This document shows positions 26,507 through 34,389 of a DNA stretch of 64,000 nt, one piece after another. Origin of the DNA: Orenia metallireducens (GTDB taxonomy: Bacteria; Bacillota; Halanaerobiia; Halobacteroidales; Halobacteroidaceae); the NCBI RefSeq assembly GCF_001693735.1, contig NZ_LWDV01000007.1:124847-188846 (forward strand), in the 5' to 3' direction. Below the pieces are notes generated by a model. The model saw nothing but the letters and a program-made list of their open reading frames with translations. It did no database searches and had not been told where the DNA came from. A program made the translations under genes and the position numbers. Within the stretch, counting starts at the first letter, position 1; each line of letters starts with the position of its first letter.

Positions 26507-26974
26507 CTATGCTTTATGGTTAATAAGTTTATGTTGATCTTTATTTGAACTAACCATACCTTTTTTACCATAAGTTAATCGTCGATTATTAGAGTTTAAA
26601 AAAGCCATTGTCATATTATTTAGATTTAAAGATATATCAAGTAGCTCTTTATTTAAAGAATTAATATTTTTTAAATCTTCAAACAAAGTAACCAAATTAT
26701 CTCTAATTAAATTTAGTTCTGTTCTATAAGGAGCATTCACCGTCTTTAATATCTCAGTAAGCGAATTTTCTTTACAAATTTCAATTCTTTTTTCTTCAAG
26801 CTTGGCTGTTTTAGTCAAATAAGTCTCTTCTTTTTTGACTATTTCTCTTAACTGATCAATATCACGGTTGATTATAACTTCTTTCTTAGTTTTAGCTAAA
26901 TTATAGATATTCTGATATAGCTCATACTCTGATTTTAAAATAGATATTAATTTATCTAAATCTATATTAAACAA
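26507..26974 (-). CDS. flgN: Flagellar export chaperone FlgN
   Basis: A 155-residue all-helical protein in the FlgN position between flgM and flgK, where it would bind FlgK/FlgL before export. Sequence features are coiled-coil heptads (KTKKEVIINRDIDQLREIVK, EETYLTKTAKLEEKRIEI) and LNLNNMTMAFLNS near the end, consistent with the FlgN family. The start is TTG with AAAGGAGTG upstream. Confidence 0.85.
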   Translation of the reverse strand: MFNIDLDKLISILKSEYELYQNIYNLAKTKKEVIINRDIDQLREIVKKEETYLTKTAKLEEKRIEICKENSLTEILKTVNAPYRTELNLIRDNLVTLFEDLKNINSLNKELLDISLNLNNMTMAFLNSNNRRLTYGKKGMVSSNKDQHKLINHKA

Positions 26975-26988
26975 TTCAACGCACTCCT

Positions 26989-27273
26989 TTAAATTGATTT
27001 ATTAATAACTTGCTCCAGCATCTTCTTAGCTATATCTTCTCCAGAAACATTATAATTTCCTTGTTTAATATCTCTTTTTAACTTAGTAATTCTTTCCTCT
27101 CTCTTTTTAGAAGCAGCTTGTAGTTTACCTTCAAACTCCTGCAATTCTATCGCTTCTTTAGATAGGGAAACTTGATCTTTCTTACAGGTCTTATCTAATT
27201 TCTTATCCTGTTTAACTTGACTTTTACTATAATTTTTCATAATCTGCGATATCCTACTTTGGTCAATTTTCAT
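26989..27273 (-). CDS. flgM: Anti-sigma-28 factor FlgM
   Basis: Holds sigma-28 inactive until the hook is complete and FlgM is exported. The 94-residue protein is disordered and basic at the start (MKIDQSRISQIMKNYSKSQV, KKLDKTCKKDQVSLSKEAIE) and ends with the sigma-binding helices (REERITKLKRDIKQGNYNVS, EDIAKKMLEQVINKSI). The DQVSLS segment is typical of Gram-positive FlgM. It is first in the flgM-flgN-flgK-flgL order. Confidence 0.9.
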   Translation of the reverse strand: MKIDQSRISQIMKNYSKSQVKQDKKLDKTCKKDQVSLSKEAIELQEFEGKLQAASKKREERITKLKRDIKQGNYNVSGEDIAKKMLEQVINKSI

Positions 27274-27463
27274 TTAATCACCCACTTTCCTACAGACTAA
27301 CATACTAATCACAACTTTAAACTTAACCCTAAACTTAAAGCTACTACAATATAAAAATTAAATTTAGACTTAAACTTAAACTTTACACAATTAGTACTTA
27401 TTTACTTAAAGTTATCGATAAATTAAGTTACTATTTTAATTCTTCTTTTAGATAATAAAAAAG

Positions 27464-27481
27464 GGTTAAAGTAAATTAACC
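27464..27481 (-). terminator. Terminator after yvyF
   Basis: Hairpin GGTTAA-six bases-TTAACC followed on the minus strand by CTTTTTT. It separates yvyF from the flgM operon, so flgM probably has its own promoter in 27274-27460. Confidence 0.65.
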
Positions 27482-27523
27482 GCCTATAGGTCAGTTTTTC
27501 TACCTTACCCCTCTAAATTCAAC

Positions 27524-27937
27524 TTATCTCCTTTTAATTCTATCTCCCAAGAACATCCTATCATTATTATCTTCTTCTTTTGATCTTTTAGAACTATCAG
27601 CCTTTTTAATCTTCTCTATACCAGACCTCAACTTATCACTACATGCTGGGCAAAAGCGTCCACTCTTGATTGGTGCTCCACAACGTTCACACTCTATAGT
27701 TATTTCAACACCATTTATCTGTAAAAATCTCCCTTCTTTTGCAAATTTTCTAATTATCTTTTCATCTACCCCTGTTGCCTCATGGAGTTCTGCAATTGTA
27801 GAACCTGGATAATCCCATAAATACTCTTTTACAATTAAAAATTTATCCTCTTCTTCTTGTATGCATCTAGGACATACTTTAGCATCAGCTACAGGAGCAA
27901 ATATTTTTCTACACCTTTTACACTTTTTTAACCCCAT
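27524..27937 (-). CDS. yvyF: Flagellar operon protein YvyF (TIGR03826 type)
   Basis: A 137-residue protein with two zinc knuckles: CKRCRKIF...CPRC near the N-terminus and CERCGAP...CPAC at about residues 88-107, separated by a winged-helix-like stretch (GSTIAELHEATGVDEKIIRK). It is present upstream of flgM in many Firmicutes; the function is not clear, though DNA or protein binding fits. Charged tail at the C-terminus. AAGGAGG precedes the ATG. A shorter paralogue lies 102 bases upstream. Confidence 0.85.
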   Translation of the reverse strand: MGLKKCKRCRKIFAPVADAKVCPRCIQEEEDKFLIVKEYLWDYPGSTIAELHEATGVDEKIIRKFAKEGRFLQINGVEITIECERCGAPIKSGRFCPACSDKLRSGIEKIKKADSSKRSKEEDNNDRMFLGDRIKRR

Positions 27938-28039
27938 AATCAGACCTCCTTAAGCAAAATTCTCAATATAAATATAACTTCTTGAAATTTTATAAAAATC
28001 CTCTTATTAAGATTTTATTTCATAATAAAAGCATAATAG

Positions 28040-28261
28040 TTATAGTCTTTTAAAGCGACCTTCTCTAACGAACTTTCTAATTATATTTTTAGATATTCCA
28101 GTTGCTTGATGTATCTCATCTATTGTTGCTTTAGAATTATCCCAAAGGTAATCTTTCACCTTGATATACTTTTCTTCTTGTTCTTGGTGGCATTTATCAC
28201 ATAATTCATTATATCTTTTAATAAAAACCTTACCACAAATCTTACAATTTCTTAATTCCAT
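28040..28261 (-). CDS. Short YvyF paralogue, one zinc knuckle plus helical domain
   Basis: A 73-residue protein that matches only the first 73 residues of YvyF: CKICGKVF and CDKCHQEQEEKYIKVKDYLW, then ATIDEIHQATGISKNIIRKF. It stops where YvyF goes on to the second zinc knuckle. It has its own ribosome-binding site (AGAGGAG) and no damage, so it looks like a functional tandem duplicate. Role unknown; a binding partner or competitor of YvyF is one guess. Confidence 0.8.
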   Translation of the reverse strand: MELRNCKICGKVFIKRYNELCDKCHQEQEEKYIKVKDYLWDNSKATIDEIHQATGISKNIIRKFVREGRFKRL

Positions 28262-28311
28262 ACTCTCACTCCTCTAAACTAATCTAAAACAACCTATTAT
28301 TAAATTTCGTC

Positions 28312-29067
28312 TTAGGAATTACATTTCCTTTTTAAATTTAAATCTCTACCTGATGCTAAAGTAATTACTTTAATAGATTCAGCTCTATTATTTAATAAAA
28401 TACGGGATAATTCATTAACTGTTGCTCCAGTTGTATAGACATCATCAACTAATAATATCCTCTTGCCATCAATATTTATATTGCCTTTAATCTTAAACTT
28501 ACTCTTTAAATTCCTTAATCGCTCCTTTCTTGATAACTTACTCTGTTTAATGGTATCCTTATTTCTTATTAATAAACTCTCTACATCAATCTTTAAATTT
28601 TCACCTATCCTCTTTGCTAATAAAAACGCTTGGTTAAAGCCTCTTTCATCCAAGCGTTTTTTGTGAACTGGTACATATGTTATAATATCAAAATCATTTA
28701 TATTATAGAATCTATTAGTATAGCTACTCATCAAATCACCTAAAGGTTCCGTTAGTGTTCTATACTTGCTATATTTAAATAATTTAATATACTCCTTTAA
28801 ACCGCTATCATATAGACCTACTGACCTAGCTTGGTCAAAATAATGGTTGCTGTGCTGACAATCATAGCAGAATTCTTGATTTGGTAAGATTAACTTACCA
28901 CACTTTAGGCAATAGTCCTCTTTAATAAAGTTTATCTTATCAATACATCTTTTACAAAGATTAATTTCACCATGATTAAATTCCTTACCACAGACAGGGC
29001 ATTGTGGTAACTTAGGGAAGATTAAATCGATTAAGCCTTGGTATAGTTTAGAGAAGATAACCTTCAC
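28312..29067 (-). CDS. comFC: ComF-family phosphoribosyltransferase-like protein
   Basis: A 251-residue double-zinc-ribbon protein with a type I PRTase domain, needed for DNA uptake in competent Firmicutes. N-terminal CPVCGKEF...CKRCIDK and CLKCGKLI...CYDC are zinc ligands; ILLVDDVYTTGATVNEL at about residue 205 is the PRPP loop, and VHKKRLDERGFNQAFLLA the family motif. The start appears to be GTG with AAAGGA directly abutting it, an unusually close spacing; no better start was found. It forms a pair with comFA upstream but is separated from it by a 318-base repeat. Confidence 0.88.
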   Translation of the reverse strand: MKVIFSKLYQGLIDLIFPKLPQCPVCGKEFNHGEINLCKRCIDKINFIKEDYCLKCGKLILPNQEFCYDCQHSNHYFDQARSVGLYDSGLKEYIKLFKYSKYRTLTEPLGDLMSSYTNRFYNINDFDIITYVPVHKKRLDERGFNQAFLLAKRIGENLKIDVESLLIRNKDTIKQSKLSRKERLRNLKSKFKIKGNINIDGKRILLVDDVYTTGATVNELSRILLNNRAESIKVITLASGRDLNLKRKCNS

Positions 29068-29385
29068 TCCTTTTATAAAGTATTATTGTTTAATTTTTCA
29101 AGTGAGACTTTATGACTATATTGTGCTACTTTTGAAAAAGTAGACAATATATTAGGTTCCGCCTAATGACAGGTTATGTTTTCAGCCCAAGACTACTTCC
29201 ACGGGGCGTCCTCGATGAAAAAGTAACCAAAAAATCAAACTCACTCAGCAATCAAAATAATAAGTGTTACCAATTACTAGGCTCTCTAATTAAAATTTTA
29301 TTTTACTCTAAATTCTAGTTCAATTTTTGCCTCGTTTAAACAGAAATTTTTTTCGGTTTAAAGATCTTTAAAATCTTTTTAATTT
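29068..29385. repeat. Dispersed intergenic repeat, copy 1 (comFA-comFC gap)
   Basis: Gene-free spacer that shares blocks in order with 46858-47113: AAAAGTAACCAAAA, a CTCAC..GCAA block, CTAATTAAAATTTTATT, and TTTGCCTCGTTTAAACAG with TTTTTTTCGGTTTAAA. This copy also has a less AT-rich insert of about 90 bases (about 29150-29210) inside what is a simple hairpin in copy 2. No reading frame. The element's end may supply the last codons of comFA. Confidence 0.7.
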
Positions 29386-31251
29386 TCAACTGTATACTGC
29401 TAACTGTCCACTACTCTTGAGATACCCCTTCTCTGCTGATTCTTCATTTAACATCTTTATCTTCTCTCTAGCTTTTTCCATTTCCCCACTAATACTCTCT
29501 CCAACAAACCAGACTTTTCCTTGAGGATATTTTAATGATCGACCAGAGCGACCAGCCATCTGAATTAGAGTCTCTTCACTAAAGACATACTCCCAATCAG
29601 CAAAAAGAACCATTACATTTGCCTTCTCAACTGTTACCCCTCTTTCCATGATAGTTGTTGAGACTAGAATTGGATAATCACCTGCTAGAAAGGATTCTCT
29701 TTTTTCTTCTCGTTGCCTATCTTGAGAATGGCTACCCTGTACCCAACTTTGACCATTGATATCAGGAAAATACTCTGCTAACTTTTGAGTAACTACCTCT
29801 ACCAACTCCCTACTGGGAAGAAAGATAAAGACTTGATATAGTTCTTGTTCTACTGATAATTTAATTTTTTCAATCACTACCTTAGGCAATATCAACTTCT
29901 TAGATTCTTTATCATACTTTATTTCAGATTGAATAAACTCTGGCTCTGGCAGTGGATGACCATGGTATCTAGCTGATAATTTGATCAACTTAGTATTACT
30001 AGCTTCTAAAGCTGTAAGTTCCTCTTCACTAGGAGTTGCTGTCATATAAACTAGTTTCCCCTTTGGTTTTTTAGCCTGATGAAGAGCTCTTTTAAGAGTA
30101 TCACTACCTTTATAGGGAAAAGCATCCATCTCATCTAAGATAATCAATTCAAAAGCCTGATAATACCTTAAAACCTGATGAGTAGTAGCTACCACCAACT
30201 TTGCAGATTTATACTTAAGTTCACTACCGCCATAAAGCGCTTTTACTTTAACCTCAGGAAATGCCTCTTTTAACCGTTCAGCTAATTCTATCACAACATC
30301 CTTTCTGGGAATAGCAAAAAGCACCTTCCCTCCTCGACTGAGAGTATCTGCAATGACTTCAAAGCTAACTTCAGTCTTTCCTGCTCCACAAACAGCCCAA
30401 ACCAATGCTTGTTGGTAATCCTCATATAAAAAGTCTATCAACTTATCAGATACTACCTGCTGTAAGGGAGTTAAATTAAATCTATATGTTGGCTCAACTA
30501 TATTAAAGCTTTGAGAATAGTTAATAGACGGGATTAAATATAAAGACCTACACAAACGGGATTCACCCATCAAGATACATTCTTTGCAATAATAATCTTT
30601 ACCTTGACAATAATTACAGTCTACCTCTATTAAATTCTTTTCATTTCCACAACGTTGGCAGATTAGCTTATCATCAATGTAGCTAAGTGATGGTATCACT
30701 TCTAATTTACCTAACAATTTAAGATAGGCTAACACTTTATCTAAGTTCTTAGCAGTTATCCTATTTTGGCGCAAAACTTGCCTAATTTCACTATAATATA
30801 GCTTTCTACCTTGAATAAATTGGTATATTTGCTTCCACTCCCTATCCTCAGGGAGAGATATTTTATTAATTTGACTGATCTCTATCTCATTTCCATCTAA
30901 TTTATCCTCTATATCAAACTTATTTAAGATTTTTTTTAATTTAAGTAACTTTTCTTCAACAATCTTCCCTAAAGTATCAAACTCCCAAAAGAAGGATAGC
31001 AATCTTGTTATAACAAAATCACTCTCTATAATTGCTCCTTTTCGCTCATTGAGGGTACTGATCCTTTGGAAGATATGGTCTGCTAACCCCAGATTTAAAG
31101 GTTTATTTAAATAAAAGAGTCTACTATTATCAGAAGATATGATTCCCTTGTATAAATAAAACTTAATATCTACTTCTGGAAAGTCAGATAATCCAATTAT
31201 ATACTTTTTATTATCAGCTAATAAATAAATTATCACTCCTTTATCAGTCAT
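29386..31251 (-). CDS. comFA: ComFA-type DNA helicase/translocase
   Basis: A 621-residue superfamily 2 ATPase that drives DNA uptake in competent Firmicutes. A four-cysteine zinc finger lies at about residues 200-230 (CQRCGNEK, CNYCQGKDYYCKEC). Walker A is ALVWAVCGAGKTEVS (about 285-299), Walker B is ILDEMDAFPY, and motif VI is QMAGRSGRS at about residue 570. The start is the ATG at 31251 (GGGGTGGAG in front), not the one six codons up. The last residues (QLAVYS) look derived from the adjoining repeat. A strong sigma-A promoter lies at 31287-31315. Confidence 0.92.
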   Translation of the reverse strand: MTDKGVIIYLLADNKKYIIGLSDFPEVDIKFYLYKGIISSDNSRLFYLNKPLNLGLADHIFQRISTLNERKGAIIESDFVITRLLSFFWEFDTLGKIVEEKLLKLKKILNKFDIEDKLDGNEIEISQINKISLPEDREWKQIYQFIQGRKLYYSEIRQVLRQNRITAKNLDKVLAYLKLLGKLEVIPSLSYIDDKLICQRCGNEKNLIEVDCNYCQGKDYYCKECILMGESRLCRSLYLIPSINYSQSFNIVEPTYRFNLTPLQQVVSDKLIDFLYEDYQQALVWAVCGAGKTEVSFEVIADTLSRGGKVLFAIPRKDVVIELAERLKEAFPEVKVKALYGGSELKYKSAKLVVATTHQVLRYYQAFELIILDEMDAFPYKGSDTLKRALHQAKKPKGKLVYMTATPSEEELTALEASNTKLIKLSARYHGHPLPEPEFIQSEIKYDKESKKLILPKVVIEKIKLSVEQELYQVFIFLPSRELVEVVTQKLAEYFPDINGQSWVQGSHSQDRQREEKRESFLAGDYPILVSTTIMERGVTVEKANVMVLFADWEYVFSEETLIQMAGRSGRSLKYPQGKVWFVGESISGEMEKAREKIKMLNEESAEKGYLKSSGQLAVYS

Positions 31252-31286
31252 ACTCCACCCCTTTTCCATATATTTACATACACCTC

Positions 31287-31315
31287 ATTATACTCTCATG
31301 TCAACCACTTGTCAA
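31287..31315 (-). promoter_or_regulatory. Consensus sigma-A promoter for comFA
   Basis: On the minus strand TTGACA, 17 bases, TATAAT: a perfect match to the vegetative consensus. Expected start of transcription about 31280, some 30 bases before the comFA ATG. Confidence 0.8.
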
Positions 31316-31520
31316 ATTTTGGATAAAACTTGTGAGATAATTCATTATAATAACCTTATTACAATTTTATATACTATTTATTTTAAGATCAGGAAGTGGT
31401 TATAACTTATATGACTTTAAGTAAATTTATAGATGAAAGCTTACTTTGCAGGTATATAGGATTTGATGACTATAATAAATAGTACGAATGCAAAATTAGA
31501 TCTTTATGTTCCAAAAAAAA

Positions 31521-31549
31521 ATAAAAGTTACCTATTAGGTAACTTTTAT
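31521..31549 (-). terminator. Terminator after sigH
   Basis: A 14-bp perfect stem with a one-base centre (TTACCTA-T-TAGGTAA core), ending in TTTTAT and followed by TTTTTTTT on the minus strand, ten bases past the sigH stop. Confidence 0.8.
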
Positions 31550-31558
31550 AAGTCAGAA

Positions 31559-32215
31559 TTAGTATGTATCATATAACTCACTTTTTAGTTTCTCTTTCAA
31601 TTCATCAATCTTACGCCGGGCACGTTGTAAGGCATTATCTACAGTCTTTACACTACCATCAATCTCATCAGATATCTCTTTATAGGATTTTCCTTCTATG
31701 TACTTATTAAATACATCCCATTCTAATTGAGTCAACATCTGTTTTAGTTGATAACTTACCTCTTTTACTAGTTCCCGATTTACATAATTCTTCTCTGGAT
31801 CATTATGATGGTCTGGCAAGATATCCAATAGTGTCCGTCCTCTTCCTCCATCATCTTTAGAATAACTTATCTTCTTATCAATAGAGGTGGAATTATTAAG
31901 CGGCATATGCTTTTGACGATTAGCTGTTTTAATCGCTGAAATAAGCTGTCGATTAACACATAAGTGAGCAAAACCACGAAAAGATGCTTCTCTTTTTACC
32001 TTATAATCTCTGATTGCTTTATATAATCCTACCAATCCTTCTTGAATAACATCATCATTATCTAGCCCTTTAATATAAAATAATTTTGACTTAGCATAAA
32101 CAATATCAATATTATTATTGATTAGGTACTTTTCAGCAAGCTTGTCTCCATTTTGTGCTAAAATAATTAGTTCATGCTCAGACATCTTATTATATTTATT
32201 ACAGGCTTTACTCAT
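31559..32215 (-). CDS. sigH: RNA polymerase sigma-30 (SigH) of the sporulation/competence type
   Basis: A 218-residue sigma-70-family factor. Region 2 reads DNDDVIQEGLVGLYKAIRDY at about 48-67, followed by ASFRGFAHLCVNRQLISAIK and TANRQKHMPLNNSTSIDKKI, the classic SigH pattern. Region 4 (YIEGKSYKEISDEIDGSVKT, VDNALQRARRK) closes the protein. In spore-formers SigH drives entry to stationary phase and early sporulation genes, and in some also competence. GGTGGGGA precedes the ATG. Confidence 0.92.
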   Translation of the reverse strand: MSKACNKYNKMSEHELIILAQNGDKLAEKYLINNNIDIVYAKSKLFYIKGLDNDDVIQEGLVGLYKAIRDYKVKREASFRGFAHLCVNRQLISAIKTANRQKHMPLNNSTSIDKKISYSKDDGGRGRTLLDILPDHHNDPEKNYVNRELVKEVSYQLKQMLTQLEWDVFNKYIEGKSYKEISDEIDGSVKTVDNALQRARRKIDELKEKLKSELYDTY

Positions 32216-32394
32216 CCTATCCCCACCTTATTTGGATGTTTTAACGTTGGTCCATAATAAACACAAATAATTATACCATATTATAGTTAGCTAGTCAAAG
32301 TATAGTTAACTACTATAGTGATCATTGATATAAAATTAATTTCGAGCTTAAGATCAAGATACATAATCAAACTTATACTTAAACTCAATAACCA

Positions 32395-32520
32395 TTATAC
32401 CAACTTTGATAATAGAACATCTAAGTTACCACCACTAGCTAGATAAATAACAAAGACCAAAATCACCACCATAAGTACAAGTATACCATATTCCATTAAA
32501 CTAAAATTATTATTTCCCAT
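32395..32520 (-). CDS. 41-residue single-span membrane peptide, unknown
   Basis: A small frame with a good ribosome-binding site (GGAGGTAAATT before ATG). The product begins MGNNNFSLMEYG, has one hydrophobic helix of about 17 residues (ILVLMVVILVFVIYLA) and a short tail (SGGNLDVLLSKLV). The topology looks like N-in or N-out single-span; charges are too few to decide. It lies between the hydrogenase terminator and sigH and is separate from both. I do not recognise it; a small membrane regulator or toxin is possible, without evidence. Confidence 0.6.
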   Translation of the reverse strand: MGNNNFSLMEYGILVLMVVILVFVIYLASGGNLDVLLSKLV

Positions 32521-32606
32521 AATAATTTACCTCCATAAATAGTGAGAGTATTAATATTATCAGAATAAAAACATTAAATCAAACAACTCACACTAAGATT
32601 AAAAAA

Positions 32607-32630
32607 GGCAGATAGATTAATCTATCTGCC
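32607..32630 (-). terminator. Terminator after hydA
   Basis: Perfect 12+12 bp palindrome (GGCAGATAGATT with its complement) followed on the minus strand by TTTTTT, 18 bases past the hydA stop. It ends the hydrogenase operon. Confidence 0.9.
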
Positions 32631-32647
32631 TAAGATAAGAACTAATA

Positions 32648-34348
32648 TTAGTTCTTATCTCTCTTCTGATATTTTGTATGAAGTAGATGATGTGAATGTC
32701 CACCTAAAGGCTCACCTAAATAATCATCATATAATTTTTTAATCATTGGATTTTCATGAGATTTTCTGATAATTCCAGATTCATCTATATTTCTTAATCC
32801 TAAAGCACGTTTTTGCTTAATCTCTTTACTAGTTGGAAGAGGTTGACCTCCACCTCCAACACAACCATTAGGACAAGCCATAACTTCAATAAAATGATAC
32901 TTACTATTTCCTGCACGTACTTCATCCAATAATTTAGCTGCATTTGCCAATCCATTAGCAATAGCTACATTAACTGTTTGACCTGCAACCTCTAATGATG
33001 CTTCTTGAATACCTTCAAACCCTAAGCCAAGTCTTCCTAAAGGCTCTCCATCTAATTCTTCTTTAACAGTTCTTAATGCTGCTTCAGTTACCCCACCAGT
33101 AGTACCAAAGATAGTAGCAGCACCAGTATGAGATCCTAACATTTCATCATATTTTTCATCTGCTAAAGTAGTAAATTTAATACCCATCTCTTTAATCATA
33201 CGAGCTAATTCACGAGTAGTCAATACAGCATCAGTATCTCCTAGTAACTCCTCACGTTCTTTTTCAAACTTCTTAGCTGTACAAGGCATAACTGCAACAG
33301 TATAGATATCTTTAGCATCAATGTCAGTCTGCTCCGCATAATAGCTCTTAGAAATAGCAGAGAACATAGACATTGGAGATTTAGCACTTGATAAATTATC
33401 GATTAAGTCAGGGTAGTTATGCTCACAGAACTTAACCCACCCAGGACAGCAAGAAGTAATATGAGGTAAATTCTTATTACCTTTAAATCTCTGAATAAAT
33501 TCATTTCCTTCTTCCATAATTGTTAAATCAGCTGCAAAGTCTGTAGTAAATACCTTATCAAAGCCTAATCTTCTTAAAGCAGCAGCCATCTTACCAGTTA
33601 CTACTGTACCAGCTTCCATTCCAAACTCTTCACCAAGAGTAGATTGGATAGATGGAGCAGTTTGTACTACAACATGTTTACTATCATCTTCTAAAGCAGC
33701 CCATACTTTGTCTACCTCACTTATTTCAGTAATTGCAGCAGTAGGACAAACAGTAGCACATTGTCCACAGTTAGCACAGTTAACTTCACTTTGTGGTAAG
33801 TTAAATCCTGTACTTACAATAGAATTAAACCCACGCTCTGTAAATTCTAAAGCAGATACTCCTTGTACCTCTTCACATACTCTTACACAACGTCCACAAA
33901 GAATACATTTATTTGGTTCACGTTTTAGTGATGGTCCACTAGCATCTACTGGTAAGTCTCTCTTTTCACCTTCAAAGTCAACTCTAGTAATCCCTAAATC
34001 ATGAGTAATATCTTGTAATTCACAAGTTCCGTTTCTATCACATCCTAAACAATCATTAGGATGGTTAGCCAACAATAACTCTACATTTGTTTTTCTAGCA
34101 GCCCTTGCTTTAGAACTATTAGTACTGATCTCCATTCCGTCATTAACTGGAGCTACACAAGATGCTAATAGTCTTCCACTCTTTACATCTTCTACAACAC
34201 AGACACGACAAGAACCATGTAAAGATAAATCAGGATGATAACAAAGAGTTGGAATCTCGATTCCTAACTCACGAGCAGCTTCTAACAAAGTAGCTCCTTG
34301 TTGAACTTCGACTTGCTGACCATCTATTGTCAAAGTAATGGTATCCAT
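32648..34348 (-). CDS. hydA: [FeFe] hydrogenase catalytic subunit (NAD-linked, bifurcating type)
   Basis: Makes or consumes H2 at an H-cluster. The 566-residue chain has an N-terminal 2Fe-2S domain (CYHPDLSLHGSCRVC), a His/Cys 4Fe-4S motif, two 4Fe-4S sites (CILCGRCVRVC at about 150; CANCGQCATVCP) and the three H-cluster motifs: TSCCPGW, MPCTAKKFE and EVMACPNGCVGGGGQP. With hydB and hydC it matches the trimeric complex that couples NADH and reduced ferredoxin to H2. The C-terminal residues GGHSHHLLHTKY resemble other HydA ends. Cytoplasmic; needs HydEFG for maturation, not seen here. Confidence 0.95.
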   Translation of the reverse strand: MDTITLTIDGQQVEVQQGATLLEAARELGIEIPTLCYHPDLSLHGSCRVCVVEDVKSGRLLASCVAPVNDGMEISTNSSKARAARKTNVELLLANHPNDCLGCDRNGTCELQDITHDLGITRVDFEGEKRDLPVDASGPSLKREPNKCILCGRCVRVCEEVQGVSALEFTERGFNSIVSTGFNLPQSEVNCANCGQCATVCPTAAITEISEVDKVWAALEDDSKHVVVQTAPSIQSTLGEEFGMEAGTVVTGKMAAALRRLGFDKVFTTDFAADLTIMEEGNEFIQRFKGNKNLPHITSCCPGWVKFCEHNYPDLIDNLSSAKSPMSMFSAISKSYYAEQTDIDAKDIYTVAVMPCTAKKFEKEREELLGDTDAVLTTRELARMIKEMGIKFTTLADEKYDEMLGSHTGAATIFGTTGGVTEAALRTVKEELDGEPLGRLGLGFEGIQEASLEVAGQTVNVAIANGLANAAKLLDEVRAGNSKYHFIEVMACPNGCVGGGGQPLPTSKEIKQKRALGLRNIDESGIIRKSHENPMIKKLYDDYLGEPLGGHSHHLLHTKYQKRDKN

Positions 34349-34389
34349 TCTTTAGTCACTCCTTCTTAATTTCTTGATTTCTTATTCAA

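Larger units (their letters stand above)
32216..32647. other. Gap between sigH and hydA holding one small unannotated gene
   Basis: About 430 bases. It contains the 41-residue membrane-peptide gene at 32395-32520, an AT-rich 5' part upstream of sigH's neighbour, and the hydA terminator at 32607-32630. No other feature could be supported. Confidence 0.6.

Noticed and set aside
31411-31485. Small plus-strand frame (about 23 codons, MTLSKFIDESLLCRYIGFDD)
   Set aside because: No proper ribosome-binding site, very short, no conserved feature.
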